Part shown: positions 25,161 through 55,359 of the stretch, piece by piece
Position numbering within the stretch: the stretch's first letter is position 1
How the letters are laid out: every line of letters starts with the position of its first letter
Assembly: GCA_023101885.1 (NCBI GenBank)
Contig: JALPQD010000115.1
Span: 3,600,794-3,664,793 of the forward strand
From: Typhlomys cinereus
Taxonomy: Eukaryota > Chordata > Mammalia > Rodentia > Platacanthomyidae
Reading direction: 5' to 3'
Length of the DNA: 64,000 bases
Notes under the pieces: generated by a model
The model's input: only the letters and a program-made list of their open reading frames with translations
The model's database searches: none
Told to the model about the DNA's origin: nothing
Position numbers and translations under genes: made by a program

Positions 25161-25730
25161 ATTCCATATCCCATACAGTGGTTCTGCCCTCCCCATTGAA
25201 CTCTAATGTGCTTGCTCACAACTCCTCACCTTTCCTCCCCTTCCCTCCTTTTAGATAAGTTCCTGACTAATTTGCCCTCATATCTTCTTCAGATGTTCAT
25301 CTTTTTGAAGAGGCTTGCCACGACTATCTCATTCAAAATGTGTAGTCCAAACAGTATGAATAAGGTGCACTCAACTTGCACTGAAAACTTGTTTGTTCTT
25401 TTCTTTTTCCCTTATTAGTAGCAGGGGTATAATGATTTACTGTGACAGACATGCTGGATTCTGTCACAACTTTCCTTTGTTCCTGTAGTTCTTTCGAGAG
25501 CTTCATTATTTTCTGTCTTCTTGTGACACAGCTTCTCTTCCTCCTCCACATGCAGTTGTGGTGCTAGCTTGGCAGCTGTGAACTGCCCTAGTTTGCAGTC
25601 TGTGGACCAGGCAGGTCCTTCCATCCTCCTGAGATTCTCCAGATCATAGCACCTGTTGGCAGCTAATGTTCACTGGAAGGCTGTCTCCCAAGTGCTCTGG
25701 TGGTAGGAGGAATAATCATAACAATGAACT
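25161..25730. other. Intergenic, no gene recognised
   Basis: No repeat or coding signature. Confidence 0.4.
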
Positions 25731-25736
25731 CTATGT

Positions 25737-26100
25737 CATGGTTTGAAATGGGAGTTGTCCCGCACAAACTCTTGTCTTTGAGTCTTTAGTTTGGGAAAGT
25801 CATGGAACCTTGAGGAGGGGGAGCTTTGCTAGAGGAAGGCAGTCATATGGGGTGGCCTCGAGGTTGGTTAGCCCCCACTCTGCTTTAGTGAGTTTGCTCT
25901 TGAGCTAGCAGCAGCTCTCGACTTCCATGAAGGACATAACTTAAGACTGCCTCTAGCTTCTGCCAGTCAGTCAAGCTTTCTCTCACATGAAGGACTGCGT
26001 CTCCCCTCTGGAACTGTAAGCCAAATAAATCTCCCTTTCTTTCTTAAGTTGCTTGACTTTGAGTGGTGTCTCACAGCAACAGAGAAGAATACGTGGTATA
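25737..26100 (+). mobile_element. MaLR-type solo LTR
   Basis: Starts ATGGTTTGAAATGGGAGTTG, has ACTTCCATGAAGGACATAAC and CTGGAACTGTAAGCCAAATA, an AATAAA poly(A) signal near 26027, and ends CACAGCAACAGAGAAGAATA. This is the layout of rodent MT/ORR1-like ERVL-MaLR LTRs. No internal region is attached. Confidence 0.8.
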
Positions 26101-26900
26101 CTTTGTATAGGTAGATGTGCCAAGACTTTCCAACCCCCTATAAAGTATTGAATGTCCTGCTGGAATGTGGCTGTAGGTATCAAATATTCCACTATTCCAC
26201 TTGAGTTTAAGTGGTCTCAGACTCTAGAGCAGTGAATGGCATATCAGTGGCTCCAGTTATTTCATTCACTGACCTCGGGCTCAAACTGTTGATGGGTCTT
26301 TTCTGCTGGTTGCCATGAGAACTACCTTACCCTGGGCCCTGCATTGCCTGAGAAGAATCTACTGCAACCTATATTTTTCAGCTTTTTAGTGCTGGATACT
26401 CCTGCTCTTCATAACTGTTTCCCATTTTCGGCTCTCAGTCTGGAGCTCTGACACATTAAATTCAGGCTCCCTGACTTTGTGATTGCTTCCTATTCTCCGT
26501 GCTGCCCCTCACTCCCCCCGAATTTTATACAATAAATTTCTTTCTAAGATGGTGCCTGGTCTTTATCCTCCGAGTCCTATAGTGACAAAATGGGATTCCC
26601 CTCCAATGCTGGATGAAGGAATGATACCACTGAACGAACTCTCCACAACTTGCAACCTTTGTGGGAGGCTTCCGCATCCCCTGGTCCTGCAGAGCTGCAT
26701 GGTGGTTGTGCTTGGTCTGGCCTGTTTCAGTGTGTCATTTCCTTTGTCTACACACCTCTGGGCTCTTTTACCATTACCTTTGTGCACTTCCGAAGCTCCT
26801 CCTCCCTCCCTCCTTGGGGTAGCCTTTTCTTTCCTATTCGGCTCTTCACTAGGTCATCGTTAGTTTAGTAACAATCTTCCACTCTTTTGGTATCATGTGT
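26101..26900. other. Intergenic, open frame without recognised family
   Basis: A 126-codon open frame at 26483-26863 (+) is the longest in this part. It is Pro/Leu/Ser-rich, overlaps other frames, and has no recognisable domain. I do not call it a gene. Confidence 0.45.
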
Positions 26901-26904
26901 TAGT

Positions 26905-27295
26905 TTGATCTTCTTGTTGCTGAGTGAACACAGGACCAAACAATTTAAGGGAATAAAGAATTTATTTTTTCCTTACAATTCTCAGTTACACTTCATCAAC
27001 ATGACAGGACAGTACTTACAGCAGGAACCTGAGTTATCTGGCTATATAATATCCTCAGGAACTGCTGAACGAGGATGCACTTTCTCACTAGAATGCCTGA
27101 ATAGCAAAGTCCTCAACGGTTTCTCTTCATATTACCCACCTGTCCAGGCAATGGTCCCCACCCACTGTGGATCCTCTCCCATCAACTGTTATCTCCCACA
27201 GGCTTGCTCAGGGCTTGTTCTAATTCTTCACTGAAGCGCCCAAAGGCTTGGCCTTCGATAGTCAAGTTGGCATCTGCAGCTAACTGCCAAGTCAT
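26905..27295 (-). mobile_element. LTR-like repeat remnant
   Basis: Antisense copy of the 7441 family: TCTTCTTGTTGCTGAGTGAA, GGGAATAAAGAATTTATTTT, CCCCACCCACTGTGGATCC, and TAGTCAAGTTGGCATCTGC at the end. Confidence 0.6.
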
Positions 27296-27480
27296 GCAGT
27301 TATATTTGTCGCAAATATACAAACCTTTAAAAATTCTGTTTTTTTCCTCCTAACATGATGTCTGTTCTCACCAAGATTAGCCTTTCTTTTTGGGCACCAG
27401 ATTCCTTCCCTCTTTTCTGTATTTCTTTTATTCTCTGTATTAGCAAGTTTTTTTAGATTCTGAATAATAGTACTTTTTAA

Positions 27481-27735
27481 TTTTTATTCATTGTGCATGT
27501 GTGCCTGTGTGTGTGTGTGTAGAACCACGGGTGAATTCGGGAACCATCATGGACCACCTCCACCTCCTCCTTTTCACTCTGCCCCGAGATTCACAGGCTC
27601 CGCCCTACCAGGACTAGAAGCACAGGCCGCCCCCCCCCCTTCCGCCCCGCGTCTATACATAGGATCTGGGATCCGAACTCAGGACCTTCCGCCTGGAAGG
27701 CAGAGGCTTAACCCCTGAGCCGCCTCTCTAGCCTG
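27481..27735 (-). repeat. tRNA-derived SINE, young subfamily
   Basis: Antisense, full length, longer body variant. A short imperfect target duplication of GTACTTTTAA type flanks it. It includes a C-run at about 27629-27638. Confidence 0.85.
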
Positions 27736-27744
27736 GTACTTTAA

Positions 27745-28830
27745 AAAAAAAAAATCTCTACTATTAAGATTTAATAGCATACATCTTAAACATGAAAATG
27801 CCTTTCATCTTTTTTCTTCAGTTCTTTCAGTTTTTTTCACTGCAAACACCTCCACACAATCGTCATCCTTACTTGCTAGTGTTCATCTACTTACTTTAAT
27901 CCTACTGTTGCTCTAATCAGGCTTGTTACCTTACAATCTCAGTGAACTGGCCCTTATCCAAGGCTAATGACCAGCAGCAGTCACATGAATGTGATTCTCA
28001 CTCCTGATCCTACTTGATCTCTCAGCAGCAAATGAGAGAGACAATATCTAGGCAGGTGTACAGTTTTAACAGCTGGGTGTACTTTTTTTTCTTTCAGGTC
28101 CATTTGGCTGTATGACACAGATAAACTTATCCGAACAACAGAATCTTTCTGTTGGCAACAAAATGCCTTTCTTGCTGACTTACGGTTTACAATCTGCTCT
28201 TAAGAGTTTATAGTGTGTGTTGCTGAATTCAAAGTCCAGATGTACTTCCCTAGGGACTAGTGGACGTCTTTCAAGCTTACTACAAATCCTATGGGCAAGG
28301 TGCAGATATACTGATGTCCTATAATTTTCACTTCTCAGGCCATGCATAAAATCTGAGGAGGAGCACAACTTCTGACTTCAAGATGAAACTACACTGAGTA
28401 TTTTGTCATTTGAGATACTGGTGAAGGGAATATATACCATCCTTATAAAGTTTGGCCATTGTAAACTTTATTCTCCACAAATTAACCCACAAATTCAATG
28501 AAGTTCTTTACAAATTAAATCTCAAAGACTTTTAGGAACCTGACAAGCTGATCCTAAAATGCATAAGAAAATTCAGTGCTTCATGACAGCCCAAAAAGGA
28601 ACTTTACTTATTGCTGGTCAGAGAATGAAGTGGTAAAATCACTTCACTAATTCACTTCATAATACTTGGCTCATCTCTGTAAATATGAACAGTGCACATT
28701 TGAACAGCTCTACTTCTAATAATATCCTAGAGAAGTTTTCACACTAATTTCAAAAGAGTATCTGAGCTATTAAAAAAAATCCGAGTACTTGTAATATACT
28801 TCTTGGAAAAATCTTTTGCATATAAAGCAT
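27745..28830. other. Intergenic, AT-rich, nothing recognised
   Basis: No gene or clear repeat. Confidence 0.4.
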
Positions 28831-28834
28831 ACTA

Positions 28835-28982
28835 CATATTATTGTATGTGGGTGAGACTGCATGCAGATAACCAGAGAACTTTTGTGATCTATTCTTTCC
28901 TTTTTTGAAGGTTCTGGGAACCACACTTTGGTAATCCTTATGTGGCAATCACTTTTTACTCACTGAGCCATTTCTCTGGCCT
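28835..28982 (-). repeat. B2-superfamily SINE remnant
   Basis: Antisense: GGTTCTGGGAACCACACTTT, TTTACTCACTGAGCCATTTC, TCTGGCCTG. Strongly decayed. Confidence 0.5.
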
Positions 28983-29207
28983 GTTATATTTATTGGAAAT
29001 ACATAAAAGCATAGAATTATGCACATGCTATAATTCACTTAGTATTTACAGATTAAAAACAATCTTTATGGTAAACTTTATCTGAAAATGAAAGACCATC
29101 AATGAACCTGTTTCTAAATAATTTGCTGCAACCTATTTCCTAATAAGTTACACTTGCTATTGCTTCTGTTCTGAGGCAATACAAATTGCTTTAAAAAAAT
29201 TTTTGTA

Positions 29208-29467
29208 GGGGGCTGGAGAGGTGGCTCAGGGGTTAAGCCTCTGCCTTGCAGGCGGAAGGTCTTGAGTTCGGATCCTAGACCTATGCCGAGTGAAAGCGGG
29301 GGCGGCCTGCGTTTTTGATCCTGGTAGGGTGGAGTCTGTGAATCCTGGGGCAGAGTAAACAAGGAGGTGGAGGCGGTCCATAGTGGTTCCTGAATTCATC
29401 CATGGTTCTACATACATACACATACATGCACACACACACACACAATTGAATAAATAAAAAAATTTAA
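29208..29467 (+). repeat. tRNA-derived SINE, young subfamily, inserted in an older copy's tail
   Basis: Sense copy: GGGCTGGAGAGGTGGCTCAG, GAGTTCGGATCC, a CA repeat, then CAATTGAATAAATAAA. Target duplication TTTGTAG at both ends. It sits tail to tail with the older antisense copy that follows. Confidence 0.9.
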
Positions 29468-29479
29468 AAAAATTTGTAG

Positions 29480-29690
29480 TGTATCACAGGGCAATCTGTG
29501 TCCCTGTGAGGGACCAAGGTGACTTCAGGATCATCTTGTATTGCTTCTACCTCTTTTGCTTAGCTCTAGGATTTCTCAGGCTCCACCTACCAGGGCTAGA
29601 AGTACAGATCACCACTGTGTCTGCCTGGTATTTTTACATGGAACTTGGGATCTGAATTCAGGGCTTTCTGCTTCTGCATAACTTTATACA
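29480..29690 (-). repeat. tRNA-derived SINE, older subfamily, head truncated
   Basis: Antisense: GTATCACAGGGCAATCTGTG, CTCAGGCTCCACCTACCAGG, GGGATCTGAATTCAGGGCTT. The tRNA-like head is missing beyond about 29690. Confidence 0.75.
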
Positions 29691-30169
29691 TGTTCATAAA
29701 AAGCAGGGAATGAAAAAGTAACAGAAACCTTAGTTTAGTCTCAACAGACTACTCATATTTCATTAACCTTATCAACATCTACCAGTAGAAAAACACAAAT
29801 ATCTAAAGTCAGATAACAATAAAAGGGGCTTGAATGCTTGAAGCTCTTCCTGATTCTCAGAATTAAATATAACCCTCCCCCTTCACTCCCTTGGATTTCA
29901 GGTTAAATCTTCACATTAGATATCATCAAAAAGTAGACCCAACTAGGGTCTACTTAGCTAGGATGTGCTAAACATTTATACTCACCTCATCTTCACTGTA
30001 CGTAAGGACCTCTTTGGAGGTCTATCCTCTTCCATTCATTTCAGATTAGCAAAGGCTAGGCATGTAAGATACTTCACCTCTGCTCTAGGAAGTCAGCTAG
30101 TGATCAGGTGAAGGCAAAGTTCAAATCTTGGCAGTTCAGCTCCAGAGTATAGTTTTTTGTCCTTGTAGC

Positions 30170-30348
30170 TTTCCATTTCCTAAGTAGCCAAGGATGACCT
30201 TGAGCTTCTGATCCTCCTGCTTTCACTTCCTGAGTGCTGGGATTATAATCATGTACCATCACATCCTGTTATGCAGGACAGGAGACTGAACCCAGGGCCT
30301 CATGCATACTAGCAAGCACTCTACCAACAGTGCTATATCTCTGGCATC
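30170..30348 (-). repeat. ID-B1 composite SINE
   Basis: Antisense B1 half (AGCCAAGGATGACCTTGAGC, CCTGAGTGCTGGGATTATAA) joined to an ID half (GAACCCAGGGCCTCATGCAT, GCAAGCACTCTACCA). It lies about 260 bp beyond the SYPL1 cleavage site. Confidence 0.75.
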
Positions 30349-30611
30349 AAAGGGTATATAGACTTTTAATTACAAATCTTTGCTGACCAGTTGAATAGTC
30401 ATCAGAAAATGTGTATCAGAAAACACAGTCTAAAGAGTTCTACATGAAATTGTTTCAAGTGAGAATGAAATTGAACCACTATGCAAAGCATTTTTTTTCA
30501 TCAAACTCCTAAAAACACCATTTTAATTTCATTTCCTGCTTTAAAAACCAGTTGCACTTCACACTGCTCATGCCTTTAAAGATGAGTTTTTTGTAATATA
30601 ACACTCGTGCA

Positions 30612-31862
30612 TTTTCTTTTAACTTCTTTATTGTTTATTGCATAAAACATATACATTCTTACATCTGACACTTTTTGCATGAATAAAGCAACAAAAATAA
30701 GGCCATGGCAAGATGTGCTTTACATAAGCACCACCTTGCGAGAAGAGTAAGTCTGCATCCCTGCACAACAAAAAAGATCACGAAGCAAAGCATGAATAAG
30801 CACTGTACTCAGAATACTGCCAAGCGTGTGTGTAAAAACTGTATACTCATAATATAGCTTACTAGGTTCCTTTGTGGTGCATAATTACTTAATCACCTTT
30901 TGTGAAATAAGAATATTAAGAAATACAAAATCCGAACTGCATTTATTTTCACAATATCAATGCTAAATTCAAGAGTAGCAACTTCATTGACTAAATGTTA
31001 AATGTTTCCAAAGAAAAAGGCAACCTTAATTTTTATTAACCCTCTAGAATCTGAAAAAAAAAGGTAGATTATTCTTTTATTTGCAAGGAGACTGGATCTC
31101 AACTTGCATTCACATGGCATAAGCAAACAAGTATCACAGAGAATGCCCACGTATCTAAAACGACTTAGTGGAGCCATGTTCTTTCTTGCTAATACAGCAC
31201 ATCTATTAAACCACTAGCAATGAAGCTTATACCTCATGCAACAGAAGAACAAAATTACACATTGTTATAAATGTTCAAGTCCTTGCTTCTAACGCAATTT
31301 TAGTACACCTAGTAGCTACAGCAGGTCATTTAGAAACACAGAAACAAAACATATACCCAGTCTTTGCAAATTAAGTATTTTTTAACATGAACAATACTCA
31401 GACATGAAATATTTGCACTAAATGTTTTCTTCTAAATACGATTTGTATAACCAAGGTTTTCTTAAACAAAGACGGGCCTCAGGCATATGATCTGTACAAA
31501 CTTACAGTAGTGTGTATTCCCAGGCACTTTCTTCCTATTATATGACATAACTGTTTTCTGAGAGGTGTGTATTAAAGCTTAAGGTGTAAACACTTCAGAA
31601 GGCAAACAACTTAGTGAAATTCTAGTTTACTTGCAAAAAAGTTATTTCATAATAGGCTCCTGCACTTTCAAATTTACATGTAAAAATACATTTACATCTT
31701 AAATTTCTAGAAAAGGCATGTTTAATGTAGAAAAGCAGCAAAACTTTAAACCCACCAATTCATTGAAAAAGCCATTACTTTTATTAGAAACACATAATGC
31801 TTTTCAAGGTGTTGGCAACAGGCATGGTTTAGACACACTTCACACAGTGTATCTCTCTTCAG
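30612..31862 (-). other. SYPL1: SYPL1 3' UTR
   Basis: About 1.25 kb of AT-rich sequence between the stop codon and two poly(A) hexamers, with no recognisable repeat inside. SINEs are dense on both sides, so the repeat-free stretch fits a retained UTR. The cleavage site is inferred and lies roughly 10-25 bases past the second hexamer. Confidence 0.75.
30627..30639 (-). terminator. SYPL1: SYPL1 poly(A) signals
   Basis: Two AATAAA hexamers on the minus strand, at 30634-30639 and 30627-30632, one base apart, followed by T-rich and GT-containing sequence. They are the first doublet of this kind at a plausible 3' UTR distance from the stop. Confidence 0.7.
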
Positions 31863-49820
<17,958 letters not shown>

Positions 49821-49960
49821 GGTGCGTGCGCCGCGCCCCCTTCCCCCGAAGCCACGCCCCCGACGCGCGCGTCTGTCGCGCGCACGCGCGCTCCCCAGGC
49901 TCCCGCCTCGCTTCCGGTCTCGCGCCAGGAGGGGTGTGCGCCTGCGCACTGCGCCCGCCG
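49821..49960 (-). promoter_or_regulatory. SYPL1: SYPL1 TATA-less core promoter
   Basis: Upstream of the start codon there is an NRF1-like site TGCGCCTGCGCA (49937-49948), an ETS-type CCGGAAG on the minus strand (49911-49917) and a GC/CACCC-type box (49853-49860). No TATA box is seen. The initiation point is probably dispersed within this interval. Motif assignment is by eye. Confidence 0.6.
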
Positions 49961-49999
49961 CCGCTGCGGAGCTTCCTGCTCCTGAGCCACTTTCACGGT

Positions 50000-50885
50000 C
50001 TGGTACCTCAAGTTCCATAGTTCCCTCCTTTGCCTCCGTTTTTCTCCACAGTTAAGCTTTGTGGATAACTTTGGGAAGCATGGACACAGATAAACATTTC
50101 GAATTTCCTCTTAAGGGCCTTTAAAATACTAGAAAGTTATTGCAAAGCCAACTTCTGACAACTAACGGCCTTACATATGGCATTTGAAAGAGCGACTCTT
50201 CTGAGTTCGCGGGAATTGTAACTGGACAGTGGTGGCGACCACCTACTCAGCTCCGTTCCTGACTTGTGATGCCCTTATTTAGGACATTCTTGGCGTCCTG
50301 TTGAAGGCTAACTTTTCTTTCATGATTTGCTTTAGGTGATGCTTCCTGATGCCAGGATAGCGCAACTAATCATCGCTTGTCTGGCTTCAATACCTTGAAA
50401 ACTTTTTGAGAGCTGGAATAGTGACCTGGTTTGCATGTGTGGTAAGACAGTTAATACTGTGTAAACAATAAGAAAAAAAAAGACTTTTCTGGAAGAGGAT
50501 CCCAGTACCAGCTTCCAAGTATGTATGTTATGTTGCTGAAGTTAATTACATCAGAGATGACCAATCTTATTGAACATATTTCAAAGGTCTATCCTATCTC
50601 TTTCCCTCCCTTTTATTCTGTTTTCCCTTCAGCCTTTTTCTTTAAGCCATTTTTCTAAACTTCTATTTTGTTGAAGCCTATTGAGTAGGCATCTGAGTAA
50701 TGGAGAGTAAAGCTCCTCACTTTCTATGCATCAAAGTTGTTTAATCTATATGGAAGTTTAAAATTATATATATATATAATCCAAATTAGATGTACCCAAA
50801 TGAGATAGACACTAACATAGTAGAATAATGTACACCTTGCAACTTTATAAAACCTGAAGGTCTGAAACAATTTGAACACACTGTG
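50000..50885. other. Intergenic, upstream of SYPL1
   Basis: Sequence turns AT-rich within about 60 bases of the CpG island. No divergent gene or exon is visible. A (TA)n run lies at 50767-50780. Confidence 0.5.
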
Positions 50886-51270
50886 TACCAGTTACTCCTC
50901 TTGTGCTGCTGTGAAACACTACTCAAAGTCAAGCAACTTCATGAGAGAAAAGGAGATTTATTTATCTTATGGTTCCAGGAGGGAAATACATACTTTCATG
51001 GAAGAAAAAGTATGGCTGGCTGACAGAAACTGGAGGTGATCTAAGTCACATCCATCATGGAGGCTGAGAGCTGCAAAACTGCCAACTGCAAGAACAAACC
51101 TCTCCTGGAAGTAGGGCGCAGCTAATCCATCTCAAGGCCCCTGCCCCTGCCTTCCTCCAGCAAGGCTCCACCTCTTAAAGGTGCCATGACTTTCCCAAAT
51201 TAAATATTCAAATACATGAGCCTGGGGGGGAGGGGAGTAACTCACATTTCAAACCAATGCACAGTGTTTC
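50886..51270 (-). mobile_element. LTR-like repeat remnant
   Basis: Antisense copy related to the 7441 family: TGTGCTGCTGTGAAACACTA, GAGAAAAGGAGATTTATTTA, CATCCATCATGGAGGCTGAG, GCAAGGCTCCACCTCTTAAA. Confidence 0.6.
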
Positions 51271-51389
51271 ATTCCTTTAGCTGTTACCAGTCGGCTGAAG
51301 ATTATTTTATTCTAAGTAGATATGAATTTTGACAAGGCAGGAGAAACACTTCAAAGCTGATCTCTAGGAGCTCTCCCTTCCCTTGGTGC

Positions 51390-52430
51390 TTAGCAGCAGA
51401 AGTGGTGGCTGTATGCAGGTGGAAACAGCAGCAAATGGCACCCTCTAGTGTTGCAGGCCTCAGGTATTCCATCTTTCAGCTTTTCAAGTATTGCAATGTG
51501 TTTCGAGTCTTGGAAGCTGGGATTCCTCAACACTTGAGGTTAAGTGTTGAGCTGGTGTTAAGTTTCTCAGTCCAGGGTCTGAGACCTCTGCCCCTGAAGT
51601 CTGAATAGCTCACTGGAACTCTTCTGGTAACCAGAACTTGCAGTTTCTATACTCTGGCTTCTTATAACTCTTATCCTGCTCTAGTCTTGTCTTTCTATCC
51701 TTTCTTATCTCTCTACTTCCACTGTCCTTCTTCCTATCCTGGCATCTCTTTAATCCTTTAGTTGCTTCTTCAGCCAACAATACAGTCTCTATCTGAACTA
51801 CTAGAGGTAATAGGTCAGGCAGCCTGCCTCTGCCTGACCCCCTTCAGCATGGATACCTCCTACTGCTGTCAGGGTTGAGGCAACTTGGCTATCACTGCTC
51901 TTCTGTCTCTGCTGCTTCCTTCTCCACATAACCAACCATCTCAGCTTGCACTGCTGAAGGTAGGCAAGAAAGAAACACTCAGGAGAAACGTTTTGGGCAT
52001 CTAATGCTGCAACATTAGAAGTAGCCCAGGAAAGTATCTCCCAGCCAATTCACTGAGCAAGCCTGATCATTCTGCTTATATAACCTTGGAAAGGGGCATT
52101 TGGACTGCTTACAGCCAGTTGTTTAGACCAATTACAGCTGCCTGTTTTGGGGTAAAATAGGCCTTTGTGTGGACCAATTTCACCTTGTCTAATACTTAGA
52201 ACCAGTCACACTAGTCTCTCTGCTAGCCCTCCAGAGGAAGTGCTCTCTTCTGGCCAAAGAGGAAATAGTTGTGAGGTCATCTACAGGTCGGTAAGATTTG
52301 TGTTAGAAAAAAAGTCTGGAATAAACTTTCAATTATTCCTGGCTGCTGCTGTGTCTTTAAGAACCACTGAAATCAGCTACAATCTTTGTATAATTGTCTC
52401 AAGGTGTCTATAAGGCATTCAAAATGGCTG
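51390..52430 (+). mobile_element. Possible unclassified LTR/ERV remnant
   Basis: The terminal part has GGAATAAACTTTCAATTATT followed by CTGGCTGCTGCTGTGTCTTT, an LTR-like R/U5 arrangement. Two open frames (51402-51608 and 52165-52413) show no viral domain. Low certainty. Confidence 0.3.
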
Positions 52431-52624
52431 GAGCTGGCATAATGATAGTCCCATAAACTGAACTTTTTTACTCAAGGGAGTCAAATTGTTCCATCACTGA
52501 TGCCTATGCTTATTTACAGAAAAACAAACATAGGAAGGAATATTGACAGTGTAACTTAATGAGCTTATCATTAGCATTAATAGCGATTTCAGCAGTGCTT
52601 TTACACCTGTCAGTGTCACAGGGA

Positions 52625-52750
52625 GAAGTGGGTGCGCTTTATCTGTTTTAGTCCCAGATATTCAGGAGCCTGAGGAAGGAGGATCACTTGATCAAAACTT
52701 CAAAGATGTGAACAGCAGAGTAAGATCCTATCTCCTTAAATTTTAAAATA
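52625..52750 (+). repeat. B1-like SINE remnant
   Basis: TAGTCCCAGATATTCAGGAG, CCTGAGGAAGGAGGATCACT, GAGTAAGATCCTATCTCC. Confidence 0.6.
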
Positions 52751-53740
52751 CATAAATTAATAAGCCAATTTTATTTTGGCATTTCTTAATTGTTTGCACT
52801 TACTCAAAAATTGGGACTAGTCAGATTCTTACTCATCTTGTGGCTGTATTTTCTACTAGCTGTTTTCTGTGTCTTTGTCTGTCCATCAGTGGAAGGCATT
52901 ATTGCTACTTCTAGGGAATCCTTAATGTTAGAATCTACCCCTTCGACTGTAAGAAGTCCCTTTACTTGGCTCCGTGTCAGTATCTTTTTAAATGTAGAGA
53001 CCACTTAGGGTGAGCAGAACCATATTGGGTCATGACTAACTTGAGGATCTGACTGAGCAAAAACTATACCAACCTGTGTGCTTGCTGCTGCTTGAGGAGT
53101 TGACAGAGTCTGGCAATGACAGTGACATTGATTCATTAAGATAATTGTCAATTTCTCTTCATTTTCTCATTACAACAATGTTCAAACATTATCATTTCAC
53201 TGAAAATATAACTAACCATTTGAAATCTGAGACAAATTCAGATGTCCGAACTCAGATGGCCACCACTGAGGTAATTTCCTGAAATCTGAGAAAAGTGCCA
53301 GGAACTCTTGGGTATGTTCAGGCGTATTTTATGACAATTGATATGGAAATAATACGTGACAAAGCAAAATTGTCTTCTCTGTCTGAAATAGTGTTATTGC
53401 TCTCTCTCTAGTAAAAATTTGGCAAAATTACATACATAATTTATATTGTTTCACCTTTTTCTTTGTTGTTTACAAAACGTGTACCAGACTACCACACAAG
53501 ACCTAAGATGTACAGAAGGCCAGAAAGGAAGCCATATTTAGGCAAAACCTTGTTGCTTTTCTTTAATGAAATACAAAATTTGGATACTTCAGTGACAAGA
53601 TTGATCCTTATAATACAGTCCTAATTAATATTTTTCTCTCTTTTTCTGAAAACATAATATTTAGAAATTAAGTTCAGAACCTGAGGGTTTTTCCCTCTTT
53701 TTCAATGAGTTCCACAGTAATTTTGTAAATATATTTAAAA
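52751..53740. other. Intergenic, nothing recognised
   Basis: AT-rich unique-looking sequence; short mirror open frames at 52790-53008 are not supported. Confidence 0.45.
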
Positions 53741-53744
53741 TAGA

Positions 53745-53895
53745 GTTTCTCAGCAGATAAATGCACTGGCTCCCAAGCCTCATGATCTGCTTTAGATCCC
53801 TGGAATCCACATTTTGGAAGGAGAGTGTTGTCTTCTAACTTTCACATGTATGTCATGGACCTTACAAAGGCACACATAAGATTAAGTGTAATGAC
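53745..53895 (+). repeat. B3/B2-type SINE remnant
   Basis: TCTCAGCAGATAAATGCACT, GATCCCTGGAATCCACATTT, GTTGTCTTCTAACTTTCACA. Confidence 0.6.
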
Positions 53896-54554
53896 AGAAT
53901 TTTAAGAAAAATTGAAAATATAACTATATTTATTTAATTGTGAAATAGATTGATTCAATAGACCCAGTAAATTAATCTCAAAATGATGAAACTGAAGTCT
54001 CTTAAAAATAATTTTTTGATTTTTAAATAACTTTTGACTTACAGAGAAATAGCAAGATACAGTTCTACATATATTTAGCCAGTTTTCACTAATGTTAACA
54101 CCTTCAGTAGCCACCATATAGCTACCATTTATTTTTAAGCCAAGTGTCCCAGAAAGAATGAGTGTACCAACCTACAAATTGGGTAGCCAAAAAGCAACAA
54201 AGACATAGTAGTAGAACAAAAAGACAGTTGAGATCAGGTTTCATTGGCTGGAGAGAATTGGATTATAAGGAAGATCACTTCATTGACAAAAAGAAAGAAC
54301 TATAAAACTTAGGACTGGAGGAAAGCAAAGAAAATGTAATTTTTCATGGCCAAAATCATGAGGGGCACAGAGCATTCTAATCATCTATGTGTAGATCCAC
54401 TATTAATTTAATTGTGTATGATCTTATTCCTATGTGTTAATTTTATTACAATAAATACTAAATTTTGTTTAGAAAGAAAAATGAGCTTATTTGTATAAAT
54501 AAATAGCTTATAATAATATAACTTGATCTTTGCATAGTGTTTTGCACTTCTTGG

Positions 54555-54960
54555 GGAGTTTAGTCATTTTTCATGTGATCTTGAGTTAAAGGAGATTGTA
54601 GGAATTACAATCCATATTTTACTGATTTAGAAACTGAAGTTCAGGGGCTGGTGAGGTGGCTCAGGGGTTAAGCCTCTGCCTTGCAGGCGGAAGGTCCTGA
54701 GTTCGGATCCTAGACCCCACATATAGACGCCTGGTGGAAGTGGAGGCGGCCTGCGTTTCTGGTCCTGGAAGGACAGAGCCTGTGAATCCTGGGGCAGAGT
54801 AAACAAGGAGGAGGTGGAGGCGTCCATGGTGGTTCTCGAATTCGCCCGTGGTTCTACACGCACGCACGCACGCACGCACAATTGAATAAATAATAAAAAA
54901 ATTAAAAAAAAAAAAAACCCTGAAGTTCAGAGAGAAGAAAGCATATCAAGAAAGCCTTTT
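54555..54960 (-). repeat. MIR remnant interrupted by a young SINE
   Basis: Antisense MIR-like sequence at 54555-54643 and 54919-54960. The 'ccatattttactgatttagaaactgaagttcagagag' order is restored when the SINE and one target-duplication copy are removed. Confidence 0.55.
54644..54918 (+). repeat. tRNA-derived SINE, young subfamily
   Basis: Sense copy, full length, longer body variant, with (CGCA)n in place of the usual CA repeat at about 54858-54879. Perfect target-site duplication CTGAAGTTCAG at 54634-54644 and 54919-54929. The A-rich tail contains AATAAATAATAAA. Confidence 0.93.
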
Positions 54961-55355
54961 ATAAAAGTTAGTTTCAGCTTGGCACATGTGAGAGGGTCTC
55001 TGAACACTTATGAGGAATTATTTAGTTAAGAGAGACCTCTGAGAAAACCAATGGGAAATTGTTTTCATGCTTTCATTAAAGTGGGAAGACCTGTCCATTG
55101 TGGCATGTCCATTTCTTGGGCAGATTGATATATACAGAGAGAGCCAATTTACGTTTAGAAAGCTAATATGCTTCGGTTCTCTCTTTTTGCTCTTGAGTTT
55201 GGATATGATGTGGTCAGTTCATTCAACTCCTGCTGGGAACTTTCCTGCTATGATGGACTACAACTTGGAATTGTAAGAGCCAGTAAAATTTCCTTGTTCC
55301 CATAAGTTGTTTTACTCAGGGAGTTATTATAGCAAGGAAGCTATGAAATCAAAAC
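54955..55355 (+). mobile_element. LTR-like repeat, sense copy
   Basis: AGTTTCAGCTTGGCACATGT start, AAGTGGGAAGACCTGTCCAT, ATGATGGACTACAACTTGGA, and CTTGTTCCCATAAGTTGTTT near the end. Same family as 7441. Confidence 0.6.
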
Positions 55356-55359
55356 AGCT

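Noticed and set aside
26483..26863. 126-codon plus-strand frame as a last exon of CDHR3
   Set aside because: CDHR3 is a plausible neighbour by human gene order, but I see no cadherin motif, splice acceptor or frame continuity.
51390..52430. Intact endogenous retrovirus
   Set aside because: Only an LTR-like end is suggested; no gag, pol or env similarity can be read, and no matching second LTR is seen.
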